The notes under the pieces: model-generated
Told to the model about the DNA's origin: nothing
What the model saw: only the letters and a program-made list of their open reading frames with translations
The model's database searches: none
Assembly (NCBI GenBank): GCA_949987565.1
Contig: OX465120.1
Location: 11,455,080-11,519,079 of the forward strand
Direction: 5' to 3'
DNA from: Luidia sarsii
Lineage: Eukaryota > Echinodermata > Asteroidea > Paxillosida > Luidiidae
DNA length: 64,000 nt
Shown here: piece after piece, positions 1 through 12,339 of the stretch
Numbering within the stretch: the stretch's first letter is position 1
Layout of the letters: the number at the start of each line of letters is the position of its first letter
Program-made: the position numbers and the translations under genes

Positions 1-2393
1 AAGGCAAATAGGATTCCGCAGGATTTGGGAAGGTCAACATTAATGTTCAAAAGTTTCCAGTCACTTTTTATCCTTTACAGCTAACCTTGATTTATTCATT
101 TGTTGGCATTAGATACATGAAACACATACATGTACATATGTACACCGTAGAAGATCTACATGTACATTATACAGGCCATGAGATTACAGTTAAGCTTGTA
201 AACAGGAAGACTGTTGATGAGATAAGAGGATGTTGCACTGTAACCTGGTAACAATGTAAAACAATGTTACACTTACTGGCACATGTGTCACTGTCACTGA
301 CTGACACATTCTGGCAAGATTTCAAGAGCGCTGGGTCAGGCTGGGACCACAGATGTATTGTGTGCCTAACATTGCACCCTACTGTTTGACAACAAAAACA
401 GAATCCTGCTACATCCTGAGCTGGCTGTGGGAAGATTCAGGGGGTAGTACTGGCCTATTGGCCACTGTGAGGAAATGTACATTGTACATGTGTATGTATG
501 GTGCCAGTATATGTAGGCCCTACTGTATACATATATATCATGCACATGAAGTATGCCTAACATTGCACCCTACTGTTTGACAACAAAAACAGAATCCTGC
601 TACATCCTGAGCTGGCTGTGGGAAGATTCAGGGGGTAGTACTGGCATACTGGCCACTGTGAGGAAATGTACATTGTGTGTATGTATGGTGCCAGTATATG
701 TAGGCCCTACTGTATACATGTATCATGCACATGAAGTATTTAGTAGGCCTATCCATTACAATCATGATACTTCTACCAAGCAGTACAAATTAATGACCAG
801 TTGACAATGTGTTGCACACATTCATACAACTGTACACGTGTACATGTAGGCCTACATGTACACGTGTACATGTGCATGTACCTGTAGGCTAGTCCGTACT
901 CTACATAATCCATACAATTACAGTAAGTTCCAAATGTGATAACAAGGCATATTGATATTCTTTTTATAATTAGTTAAAAGCAGTGCAATTTTTCTTTAAA
1001 AGTAATGCATCCTGGTCTCCCGGAACTGCTATACATGTACATGTACATGTACATGATGTATAGTATACAAGTAGTATTTTCATTGGAATGAATGTTGAGG
1101 TGTGATCCCTGGGCATACTGTATACAGGTACATGTATTATGCTCATGTACAGTATATGTACAGTAAATGTATGTACAGCACAGCTGGTACCGGTACCCCT
1201 GGAGGCCTGGACCACCACAGATCTTGGTTCAAATCCCTGGATCCCTTTCTCAACTTCAGAAGTTCAGACATATGTGTCTTTGCAGAACTGCCTTTCAGAA
1301 CGGTCCTGCTGGGATGGAAATGTCAAGCACTCTACATTCTTGGAGATGTGTGTATTCTGTGCATTTAACCCTTTTTTGTTTGTGTGCCATGTGAAAACTC
1401 ATCCGCATCCGATCCATCTTTGAAACACATGCACATTTTCAGTTTCCTCTTCCTGCTTTTAAAAAAAGCACAGGTACTTCCCCGTGGTTTATATACATAG
1501 GCCACACAAACATTTCTTTCTGAACTTCATGCAAATATGTACATGTACAGTGTTCATGTGTACAACTGTACGTACATCATTGAACATGTATTATCAGTGA
1601 CACATACAGTACATGTACAGTGTATGTGTGCACTAGGAATGTGCACACCACTACCGGTATATAATGTCTGACATTCTTGTTCCAATTTAGTTAAAGGGTC
1701 CATATTGGATGATAGTGACTCAGTCATGATTTTTTTAGGCTATTCAGTGGTTTCTCTTCAAAGAACTCATGAAAAGAGCTGAGCCTGTACGTGTAAATGT
1801 CTGTGAGGCAAAAAAGCTTGGCTGTATTCGAATGCGATGAGACATTCAGTGATTCAGAGGAATGTTGAGCAATGAGTACTCTTCATTGTGGCCAACTTGT
1901 GCATACAACTCGATACAAGTTCGCCAACTTCTCAGCGTACCAGTGAGACTGAGTTAACCAATTTGCATGATACGAGTTGGCATGAATACCAGTTGGTGTG
2001 CGTACGCCATGGTTAGACCATGGATAAAGGGCGGTCCTCTAGCGTTCCTCACTTTGATTTTGAACACTTCGTGTTCTGTGTCAAGGTTACAAAGTGACCT
2101 TGATAGCAACCCAAATAAAAACGCTTCAAGCTGCCATCACGAAGGAGTTTGATGGTTGCTGAGTAGAGCACTGTCCTGTTCTTGAGACACTACATGTACA
2201 TATAGACCATTGACGTTTGACTAGATGTATTTTACTGGACTAACTGACTCCAGAAATGTTACCTCGACAGTCAATTCTTTTCCTCAGCAGAGACTGGCTA
2301 ATAAAAGCAACCACTGGACTCTGTTACAGTAACCAAGAGTAACATTGTCTGGACCGTTTCCACTGGACTTCGTCTCAGTGGGTTTTACCAAAA
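1..2393. other. Non-coding repeat-rich DNA, probably liprin-alpha intron
   Basis: This region contains many TACATG/TGTACA-rich tracts (830-880, 1030-1056, 1130-1175), the 191-bp duplication, and near 50-78 a T-rich string resembling the SINE tail seen elsewhere. No exon was recognised on either strand. Confidence 0.6.
364..740. repeat. Tandem duplication of a 191-bp unit (two copies)
   Basis: The unit beginning GCCTAACATTGCACCCTACT at 364 recurs at 555 with few differences and ends in TATCATGCACATGAAGTAT. No coding content is recognisable. Confidence 0.9.
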
Positions 2394-2576
2394 CGCAGTG
2401 GCCGTTGTTACGGCAGTCGTCTGTGTGGTTCCCTGACTTCACAGTATTTGTCAGCATGTTTAGCTCTTGGAACCAGACTATCAGCTAATAGACTGGTTCA
2501 ACCAGCCTGCAATGCTTGCGAAATACAATCAAGTCAGGGAACCACACGGACGACTGCCGTAACAACAGCCACTGCG
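2394..2576. mobile_element. Mutator-like MITE, copy 1 (full, 183 bp)
   Basis: Terminal inverted repeats start CGCAGTGGC(T/C)GTTGTTACGG and extend over most of the element, so it can fold back on itself. It is flanked by a perfect 9-bp direct repeat TTACCAAAA (2385-2393 and 2577-2585). 9-bp target duplications are typical of the Mutator (MULE) superfamily. It has no coding capacity. Confidence 0.9.
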
Positions 2577-3049
2577 TTACCAAAAAAGTCGATTGGAAAT
2601 TCTCACGACTGTCACTAGTTCCCTTAGCCTTAGTGCGTATGAGTTGGCGTCTATGCTTATGGTAATACGGTTGGTGCACATTACTCTTCTCCATTTGATC
2701 ACACACCTCCTACCCCAACCGGTTCCCTTGCCCTTACCAATCCACATACAAGCGTGTACCGGTACTCGGATGCCAACTATGTGTACATGTACGCAAGAAT
2801 GTCAGACCGTCCAACTACTCGACTTGAGACAGGTCAACCGTGAGACAAGATGACCGAGAACCAGGTCGACCGTGAAGCAGGACAACAAGACTGGTTGACC
2901 ATGAGACATGTTCTCCACACACAAAATGAGATACATGTGTGTACATACGTACACGTATACATGTACATGATGCAGCAATGGAACACCAAATGCACCCTGG
3001 ATTTAAACCTGATATAAATTGAGTAAACAACTCAAGGTACGACCTGTCT

Positions 3050-4705
3050 CATGTACCAGTTGACCTTGTCTCAAAGTCAACCTGTCAAACAGTCCACCTG
3101 TCTCACAGTCGAGTTGTCCAACGATCGAGTTGTCCAACGACCGAGTTGTCCAACGATTGACCTGTTTCAGTCAACTTGTCCAATGATGGACCTGTCTAAC
3201 AGTCGACCTGTCTAACAGTCGACCTGTCTCATAGTCGAGTTGTCCAACGATCGAGTTGTCCAACGATCGACCTGTCTCATAGTCGAGTTGTCCAACGATC
3301 AAGTTGTCCAATGATCGAGTTGTCCAACGATCGAGTTGCACAACAATCGAGTTGTCCAATGATTGAGTTGTCCAACGATCGACCTGTCTCAGTCGAGTTG
3401 TCCAACAATCGAACTGTCTCATAGTCGAGTTGTCCATCGATCATTCCAACGATCGACCTGTCTCACAGTCGAGTTGTCCAACGATCAACCTGTCTCACAG
3501 TTGAGTTGTCTAACAGTCGACCTGTCTCACAGTCGAGTTGTCCAACGATCAACCTGTCTCACAGTTGAGTTGTCTAACAGTCGACCTGTCTCATAGTCGA
3601 GTTGTCCAACGATCATTCCAACAATCGACCTGTCAAACTGTCAACCTGTCTCACAGTCGAGTTGTCCAACAATCGAGTTGTCCAACGATCAAGTTGTCTA
3701 ACAGTCGAGTTGTCCAACGATCGACCTGTCTAACAGTCGAGTTGTCCAACGATCGACCTGTCTAACAGTCAAGTTGTCCAACGATCGAACTGTCTCACAG
3801 TCAACCTGTCCAACAGTCGAGTTGTCCAACAGTCAACCTGTCCAACAGTCGAGTTGTCCAACGATCGACCTGTCTCACAGTCGAGTTGTCCAACGATCGA
3901 ACTGTCTAACAGTAACAGTCGACCTGTCTAACAGTCGAGTTGTCCAATGATCAACCTGTCTCACAGTCGAGTTGTCCAACGATCGAACTGTCTCACAGTC
4001 AACCTGTCTAACAGTCGAGTTGTCTAACAGTCGACCTGTCTAACAGTCGAGTTGTCCAACGATCGAGTTGTCTAACACTCGAGTTGTCCAACGATCGACC
4101 TGTCTAACAGTCAAGTTGTCCAACGATCAACCTGTCTAACAGTCGACCTGTCTAACAGTCGAGTTGTCCAACGATCGAGTTGTCTAACAGTCGAGTTGTC
4201 CAACGATCGACCTGTCTAACAGTCAAGTTGTCCAACGATCGAACTGTCTCACAGTCAACCTGTCCAACAGTCGAGTTGTCCAACGATCGACCTGTCTAAC
4301 AGTCGACCTGTCTCACAGTCGAGTTGTCCAACGATCGATCTGTCTCACAGTCGACCTGTCTAACAGTCGAGTTGTCCAACGATCAACCTGTCTCACAGTC
4401 AAGTTGTCCAACGATCGAACTGTCTAACAGTCGACCTGTCTCACAGTCGAGTTGTCCAACGATCAACCTGTCTCACAGTCAAGTTGTCCAACGATTGACC
4501 TGTCTCAGTCGAGTTGTCCAACGATCGAACTGTCTAACAGTCGACCTGTCTAACAGTCCAGTTGTCCAACGATCCACCTGTCTCAGAGTCGAGTTGTCTA
4601 ACACTCGACCTGTCCAACAGTCGAGTTGTCCAACGATCAACCTGTCTCACAGTCGAGTTGTCCAACGATCGAACTGTCTCAGTCGAGTTGTGTAACGATT
4701 GACTT
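3050..4705. repeat. 16-bp minisatellite (about 100 units)
   Basis: Alternating units CGAGTTGTCCAACGAT and CGACCTGTCTAACAGT make up about 1.65 kb. Both strands stay open over long stretches because few units create stops; these frames are not genes. It lies in the liprin-alpha intron, some 60 bp from the exon 1 donor. Confidence 0.95.
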
Positions 4706-4771
4706 GTCTTCCTTGACTTCATTCAATCACAACCCCCTCACAGTGGTTCCAACCTTCCCTGCTTCCCTTAC

Positions 4772-5005
4772 CCTGGGTAGGCCTGTGGACAGCTGCTTGT
4801 GTAGCATCTCCTTCTCCCGCTCCAGCTCGCCGATGCGCAGGTCGGCGCCGCTGAGGGCGTCCTGCGTCTCCCTCAGCGTCTCCATCAGCCGGTCCCTCTC
4901 GTCCAGCATGTTCACCATCAGCTGCTCAAAGTTGGAGTCGTCGCCGTAGCTCGAGCCACGCTGGCTTCCGTCCTCGGAAATTGTCGGCATAACGTCGCAC
5001 ATCAT
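4772..5005 (-). CDS. PPFIA: Liprin-alpha (PPFIA family), first coding exon, partial gene
   Basis: The exon encodes 78 residues starting [13 protein letters not shown] and continuing with [20 protein letters not shown], which matches the highly conserved start of liprin-alpha from memory of the family. Liprin-alphas are cytoplasmic scaffolds of presynaptic active zones and focal adhesions that bind LAR-type receptor phosphatases, RIM and ELKS. This exon is the beginning of the N-terminal coiled coil: acidic and basic residues alternate with leucines ([20 protein letters not shown]). The first of two adjacent ATGs (5005) is used. The exon ends CTA CCC AGG before a GTAAGG donor at 4771, phase 0. 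The coiled-coil remainder and SAM domains must lie beyond position 1, since I found no second exon in 1-4771. A 16-bp minisatellite begins about 60 bp into the intron. Confidence 0.9.
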
Positions 5006-6559
5006 GTCTTAGTAAGAATCCAAGAGAGAAAAAAAAAAGTAGCTCTCCGGTGAAATCCTCTCTCCTTCCCCCTCCCCCGAAACAAAACACACCGCTCTTT
5101 TCTTAAATTATATCTCAATTATTCAACACTGAAGTACTAGTAAAGTAGTATAGTATCATTCCGAGAGTGTTGACTGCGATGAAAATCCAGCACTACAACA
5201 GCGGGCAACATATTCATTCCGATCTTGCGCACTCTGTCGGTCGATGCTGAGATAATTAAGGAGTAAAATCCCGTTGTCTTGCGAACGTTCCAGTAAAGTT
5301 GGTCCTAACACCTATCATTCATAGAGCAATCTGTTTCCTTGCTGTATGGTCCTAATCCTATCGAAAGCTGACCTTGCACCGATCTTTGGTCGTGGAAAAT
5401 CTCCTTTTCCTTGGCCCTTCAGACGTATTCCTGCTTGGTTCTAAAAGATGAGAGGTACTATGGTTTCTTATTCTCCGAAATGGCGAAGTTTCTTGGTGTT
5501 CATGCTTTGTGAGGGGAAAAAAAAGGGGGCTACAATTTACGACCGACCTGTCATTCTGTTGACGATTCACATGTGTGATGCGAGCCCGTACGTCAAACGT
5601 GTATTGTGCATTAATACTATGGCATGGGCATTGACGCTAGGGTTGGCCGGTACGGTCAGTCCCCCACCGAAATCTTCTCTCCTCCTCCCGAAACAAACAC
5701 GAGTATTAATCCTCACGGGCCACTCCGAGCGACTGCTGACCGACTCCGCTGGATCCCTGGCCACCGCGTGTACCCGGTCCGATCACCTGGACTCCATGTT
5801 GGGTCGGCAGAAGCAGTGAAAAAACCGCCGGTCTCTCGACTTCAGCTACACGCTCGGTGCCGTCTCTCTTCAACACTCGACCGACTGGCTGCAGATATCC
5901 CACCAGCCATTATGGTGCCACCGCTGGTCCCCGCGGCCCTTGCCCGCAGTCAGCTCTGCCGGTCGGGCACCAGCGCCACTCCACTAACTGCACGGGTTTT
6001 CTCTTCTCCATCCTCCATTGCGTAAAAGGCACATCACATTAAACCCATGCATCATAATAATTAATCTCACGAAGATGTGCCGGCGAAAGGATTTATCTTC
6101 CAAGATTTCGATTAGAATTATCAACTTAAAGTAGGATAAAAATAAAATAATAACGGGGAAGAAAGCGCACAATATAGATCTGACATGAACAAGCTAGATT
6201 AAAGGAATCGATTCATTAACAGCAATAGCGAAAGTTTAAAAGCAAGTTTCTAAAACAAAAAAAGGTCCTGTATATGGAACAAAAAGGCCAGGCCCTTTAC
6301 ATAATGACAATAATTGTTTTAATATAAATAATCCAATCCGAATAAGTACAATCTTCAGGCGCTCAGAAGCATCTATGAATAAGATTTTCCTCAGGGTTGA
6401 ATAGACAAAAAGCTAGGGTTATAATAGTACGCCTCGGCTGAAATTACTTCCGAGAATTGAAACTACAACAACATAAATAAACTCTGGGCCTACTTGCTGA
6501 CCAAAATCGCCTGAAAGTTTTTGAAATTAATTTTATTGATGAAAATTAGCCAATTAGGA

Positions 6560-6655
6560 GAGCCTGACGTTTCGATCCTAGCAGGACCTTTCTCAAAGTC
6601 AAAGGCAGACAGAAAGGTCCTGCTACTGTGCTAGGATCGAAACGTCATGCAGACT
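6560..6655. repeat. Hammerhead-like fold-back repeat (two opposed cores)
   Basis: GCCTGACGTTTCGATCCTAG on the left and TAGGATCGAAACGTCATGC on the right form an inverted pair around a short centre. It is degenerate compared with the full copies. Confidence 0.65.
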
Positions 6656-7659
6656 CGTAATTTTTTAGATTCGCTTTTTGGGGTTATTATTTTTAGTCAG
6701 TTAGCCTAACTAAGCAGTTTGCAATATTTTTTGCCTAATTACATGTATTACTTACGGTATGTAGGCCTATAATTATAGGGCCCATTCATAATAATTATTA
6801 GGCCTGCATAAATATTATATAAAATTCAGGGGACCTCCTGTGAAATGCTTCTATAGAGCTTGAAATTTCCATGCAATTTTGGCCTTTCAGTCGGAGGACT
6901 TTGTGAAATCAAAAGGACAGACTTCTCTTGTCTGTATCAGTGATTCAAGAATGTTTTCTCGTGGTTTTCTGACTGCTGTAACCGGACAGCTGGGGCAGAA
7001 TACTCCGCCCACATTGCCAAGGCTACTCAGCTTGCGGTTAGCCTTCCGGGGTGGTGCTTGGTCGCTGATCTGCATACGGTGGGCGACTTGACATTTCTAA
7101 CTTGCATCTAACCAAACGGAACAATATTATGGAATTATACACTGAGTACAACGTGCGACCACCGTGAGTCACTTGTGAACTAGTGCTGACGTGGGTGTCA
7201 GTACAGTGTGTGTGTCACCTTCACTCGGCTTCAGATTAATTTTATTACCGAATGGATCGTCGATACGGTGGGGGGAATTCCATTCAGAATCACATCAAAA
7301 GAGTTCCATGTTGTTATAAGTATGCATCTGTTTACCTGTGACCTGTGATTTGATTTCTACTATGCGGTCACGCGTTCTGCCTTTGACAGAGGAGTGTTGG
7401 GATGAAACGTTAATTCCGACTGTAATTATTTTATAAGATTTACGGTACATATTGGTCTTTTTAATTAGCAAGCAGTTTGCAACGTTTTTGTAACATTCTA
7501 TAATGGTTTTAATTCTTTCCAAAAATTAAGATTTCCGAAAAATTAAGAGAGCCTGAAGTTTCGATCCCAGCAGAATGACACTCATCGGAGGCCCTTCTTG
7601 AAAAACAATGTAAGCTTCTTGCTGGAATACATAGAGGGCCAGATGCTTATAATAATTAC

Positions 7660-7788
7660 GGCCGTGTCCGAAACGGACTTCCAGAGCAGTATAGGCCTAC
7701 GGCTTGGGCTATTGTCTTCGCATCTCCGCGTATTTCCAATAGGACGAAGACCTAGACCTAGCTCTAGACGCCCGTTTCGGACACGGCC
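7660..7788. mobile_element. 129-bp fold-back MITE
   Basis: Inverted ends GGCCGTGTCCGAAACGG and CCGTTTCGGACACGGCC enclose CTAGACCTAG-rich sequence. Flanking TTAC on both sides could be a short target duplication. Confidence 0.6.
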
Positions 7789-10700
7789 TTACCTGAGAGA
7801 AAATCATGCAAAAGGCAGAACAAAGTCCTGCTACATTATGATTGAATTTCGCATTTTGGTTTTAAGTCAGTGTTAAGTCCGTAAACAATATAACTGCATG
7901 GTAATTATTTTTGTAAACCTCTTGCTCAAAGCACACTGACCGCCACAAAGCTTTGAACTTGCACGGGGGCCAGAAGTTTCGAATTATTATATAGACAGCA
8001 GTGAGCAGTGGCTTTCTGCAAAGGAGAATTATTCCCAATGAAACTCCTGCTTTTTTGATGGAAGTTGTTCTGATAGGATGGAGATGCCAAGGCCCTGACT
8101 AAAAGAAAGGTGCGGACTTCATGATAACAAATAAACCCCGAACTGTACACCCTGCCTTTAAGAAAGGTCCTGCTATAGAATGGGAGTGGATATCGAAGTA
8201 TGCGACCTTTAATTGCAAGGAACTTTTGTAGAATGGTTCTGTAAACGGCTTGAAAGCCTTGGCCCTCTCACTTTGTTGTAAAATTGATACAAACCACAAA
8301 AAAACAATCGGAGAGCGCAGACAACCACCGAGCACCATTTACCGCAATGTCAACGAACATTTGAAAGTGACCAGGAATCCAGGATTTGATCCGGATCATC
8401 ACAAAACAAAAAATTACCTCGAGCCAGTGAGAACACCGATTTACTGTACAAAAATCAGAACGATACAATCATAACTTTTCGAGTTATTTTTTCTGACAGA
8501 CAACAAACGCCGGCACAAAAACATAACCCGCTTGACAGAGGTAATGCATGCGTCCCGCCGGAATCTTGAGTACTTCTGTATAGTATCTGCTGCCACGGTA
8601 TTTTTAACAATCGTCCTGATGGAAACAAAATACTATAGATACACTGGGGTTTTTTTTTCTTATAGTGCTCTTCTCTTACTAAAGACTGATGTCGAAGATA
8701 TTTAGATCCATGCTGGTCCTTTCTCAAAGGCAGAAACATGCAGCTAAGTAAGTAAAGTAAGCCTTTCTCAAAGGTTGAGAAAAGGTTCTGCTATCGGATC
8801 GAAACTCTATACCCTCTCTCATCTGGAGGGTAGATTTTGTATATATTTTGGTCATTATTTTAAGTGGGTATAAGTATTGGCAACACAAATTGAAGGTGTG
8901 TGTCTAAACTTAACTTAATGGTTTGAAACCATGCATATGATGCATCCTGTCGTGTGAAAAATCCTCAAACCACGCCTAAAGTGCGCGTTTAGGGACATTA
9001 TTGCTTTGTAAAAAAAAAAAATGTTATCCACGGTACAGTGTATTGGCTGGTGTTCGAAGAAGATTTCTGTTCGTGAGACTGAGAGGATCGCTAGCGATGC
9101 AGGCAGCTTAGGCTAGTCGGGTTACTCTCAACATTCTTCTACGTATAAAGACTCCCTCCTCCAATTCCTGCTGTTTGGAAAAAGGGAGAGGGGAGAGAAG
9201 AGACCCCCTTGTGTGTAAACGTTGGTCCGGATTAGGCTTAGCCTAATCTCTTTTGATAAGGGAGATAATCCAGGACAGCGAAAACGAAAGCGAAATCGAA
9301 AATCGTGCCCGTGGAAGATATCATTAGTGTTCTTCTCCCACACCTTTGAATATTGTTATTTTTCTCAAAAGAAATCATTTTAACGACGTTTGTTTATTTT
9401 ATAGAGTTTACAGTATATGTCAATGACGATAATCAAGTACCAACATTATTGGACGGTAAATACGCATAGTATAGGCCTAATAATTTTTTGTTTTGAGCTG
9501 TCGTTGTTTTACATACAGTTATATAATATTATGCGCCGATTATGCAATATATTTTGTACCTCGAAGGTTAGAGGGCTTGGTGTTTCAAGCCAGCAAAAAC
9601 CTGGAAAAAATAGGTAACAGGCAATCCTAATTTCCTGGGCACCCCTGTTTTTTATGTGGACAGAATTATGTCAGGTCAGGCACATGTCAGGCCCAACTCT
9701 TTTGACATCTTGCAGTTTGCAAAATTGTTTGGGTTTGGCTAAAAAGAAATAAGACAGAATTTAACGTTCCGATCGTGGCAGCATTTTCTTTCACATCGAA
9801 GGCAGTCTCAAGATCTAAGTCCTACTAAGATCGGAACGACAGAGCCCCTCTTTATTTTACGTTGATCATTGGCATTGATTATTTTTTGGTCGGTAAGCAG
9901 TTTGTAACATTGTTGAACAATTGTGATAATTATACAAAAATGTTGCAAACTGCTTACTGACTAAAGGTACCACAAATAATGCAATTCTAAAAATTTCATG
10001 GGCCTGACGTTTCGATCCTAGTAGACCTTTCTCAATTGTTGTATTATTATTATTAAACTGTAGCACAAGACACGTGTAGCACATTGTTATAGTGCTCATG
10101 TTGGTCCAATAACTGAATGGTATGAATGAGGGCGCCCTACAAATTATGTAGGCCAACGTGTATCTTTTTTTTCCTATGACGGTTTAGGGTGAAATCTGCT
10201 ATTAAATTAATAAAATTATATATTAATAAATACCCATTTTAATCTATCTAAGAATCCGTCTTTATACCATTGTTTCGAGAATGTCGACCTTTGGTTAAGA
10301 TATGAGGACATCTTGAAAATCACTACAAAGGTTAATGCTGGCCCCTAACCAACCTGGGAAAAATATTGCAGCAAGCACAGACTGGGGAACAGCCGGTTGT
10401 GAAGCTCGGAATAAAAAAAAAATGGTGTTCATTAGTGAACGCCTATCCTATCATTTTCTGAGTGGTGTTATGACTAAATTCATGACTTTGTCTGTGAGAA
10501 GGTCATTCAATGAGTGTTTGCCCTATCTGACGTGTGGTACGCTGGACTTTCGATATGCTCAGAGCTTTGCTCAATAATGCCTGCTTGAAACACAAAGGCA
10601 GCTTGGGTGTAAATCTCCCCCCAAAAAACTGTCAACGAGAGGAAAGCGCTGAGCTATTTGCCTCATTTCCTTCCAAAAGCTTATATCCGAGACCAGTGAG

Positions 10701-11284
10701 TCAATGAAGTAACAACACACTGTTAGTTTGAAGTCCGTAAAACAAATCCTTCACCACTTTATTACATTCATCAAGGTCAGAAACGGAAAACAGTGGTTGA
10801 CATTGTTTTAAACCGGTAGGCTGTACAATAAAAAGTGGAAAGTTTGCGGTGAGTAAGACCAAGAATGTCATCTGTTTTGGGACGGAGTTTGGCCCTGGGA
10901 CGAGCTGGTAACTCCACGTTTCGGGCAGTGTGTGCTATTCTCCTGCGTCACCTGATGACAGGCAGTGTACAAACCACACGCCAGAAAAGTTGAGTTTATT
11001 GGCCCTTTTCAGAACCACACTCTACCGTATCTTGAAAGAGGTGACTTACATGGTGTCGCATCAACCTTTCCACACTATAATCCAACATGCAACCATTCAA
11101 AAAATCAACAAGTTTGTACAGAATTTGTACTGATAGATTGGTTTGCACTTTGCAGTCCCAATCCAACACATGTACCACCATAAATCATTGTCAATACAAA
11201 ATAAATAAAAGTCCCAAATTGCCTATGCCCTTACAGAGTGTTACAGGGCTCTTACTGAAACCATTGCGTTGGAGTCATGTTCAT

Positions 11285-11400
11285 GCACAGAAATATTACA
11301 GGGTTATCATTATCAAGTGAGACACCGTGTGGTGGAAAACACACCGAAGGACCGGGTTTGAATCCTGGCCCAGTCAAATTTTACAGCTGTTTTTTTTTTA
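11285..11400 (+). mobile_element. Diverged tRNA-derived SINE
   Basis: B-box-like GGGTTTGAATCCTGGCCCAG followed by TCAAATTTTACAG. The A-box region is degraded. A second weak copy is at 11872-11960. Confidence 0.5.
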
Positions 11401-11469
11401 TAAAAAAAATTCCAGCTCTTTTATTTTTTATTTCAAACTTTCAGAAAATGATACACATCTAAACAGTAA

Positions 11470-11515
11470 GAGGGCCTGACGTTTCGATCCTAGCTGGACC
11501 TTTCTCAAAGGCAAA
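11470..11515 (-). repeat. Hammerhead-like motif copy
   Basis: GCCTGACGTTTCGATCCTAG followed by CTGGACCTTTCTCAAAGGC; the core and stem residues are conserved. A more degraded relative lies at 11640-11790. Confidence 0.6.
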
Positions 11516-12339
11516 GTAAGAACACTAATATAACTGTATATATGTAAAAAAAAAAAAAATGGCAAAATAATCAGTGACTCACAAACATCCAGAAATATAC
11601 AATAAAAAAATCATAACAAAATTCAAAATCACATGCCTGAAGCGTTGATCCCAGTCTTTCTCAAAAGAAAAATGGGAAGTGAAAAAAACAGACAGACAGA
11701 GTAACGGGACTCTTTTTCTTGTTCTTCTTGTAATTTTTGCCTTTGAAAAAGGTCCTGCTGGGATCGGACAAATTCGGAACATCAGACTTTTCAACCTATT
11801 CGCACTAAAAAAACTTATCTTCACACAGACAAGGGAAAGCAAAGCTGGTTTGTTTTAGCCAGACACGTCAAGGAGTTCAGATGGTAAGAGCGCCGGCACG
11901 CAAAAACCAGAGGTCGCGGGTTCTCCGGTCACAGGTTTAAGTCCAAATCAATGTTGCCTTTTTTTAATCACGTGAGATTTCAGGCTATTCACAGGGAAGG
12001 TACCAAGTCATTGGTGGTTTGCGGCAACACCATGTGAATGTGAGGATATCTCCTTTGCGAGTACGTATATGTGGGATCTGAAGAGAATTTCTTCTCAACC
12101 CAAACAGAGAGATGCACACATATCCTAGACCGAGGGGTCAAGAGAAGTGATAGTACATGCACTATCACTGATACTGTTCAAACTTTCCAAGTCTGCGTTT
12201 TGCAACGGTACCCTCTGCCGGTTGTAGTCAGGAGACTGTAGAGAATACTAGCAGAGATTGCAGCAGTGGTGTGTTCCGAGAATATTTACCAGGTCTTTTC
12301 GGATCGGGTTGCCCCTATTTTGGGCAGGAATCGCTGAGT

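Larger units (their letters stand above)
5006..12339. other. Gene-poor region between liprin-alpha exon 1 and the ZSWIM-like gene
   Basis: No exon was recognised. 5030-6030 is GC-richer and CT-rich and may be liprin-alpha promoter or an untranslated exon. The rest holds degraded hammerhead-like motifs (7370, 7550, 8700-8810, 9765, 10005), a 129-bp MITE and diverged SINEs. Confidence 0.5.

Noticed and set aside
3171..4722. Frames over the 16-bp repeat and a CRISPR-like look
   Set aside because: Units follow directly without unique spacers, and the surrounding DNA is eukaryotic.
5624..6025. A 133-codon plus frame near liprin-alpha exon 1
   Set aside because: No recognisable domain. Both strands are open, so it is more likely promoter or untranslated sequence.
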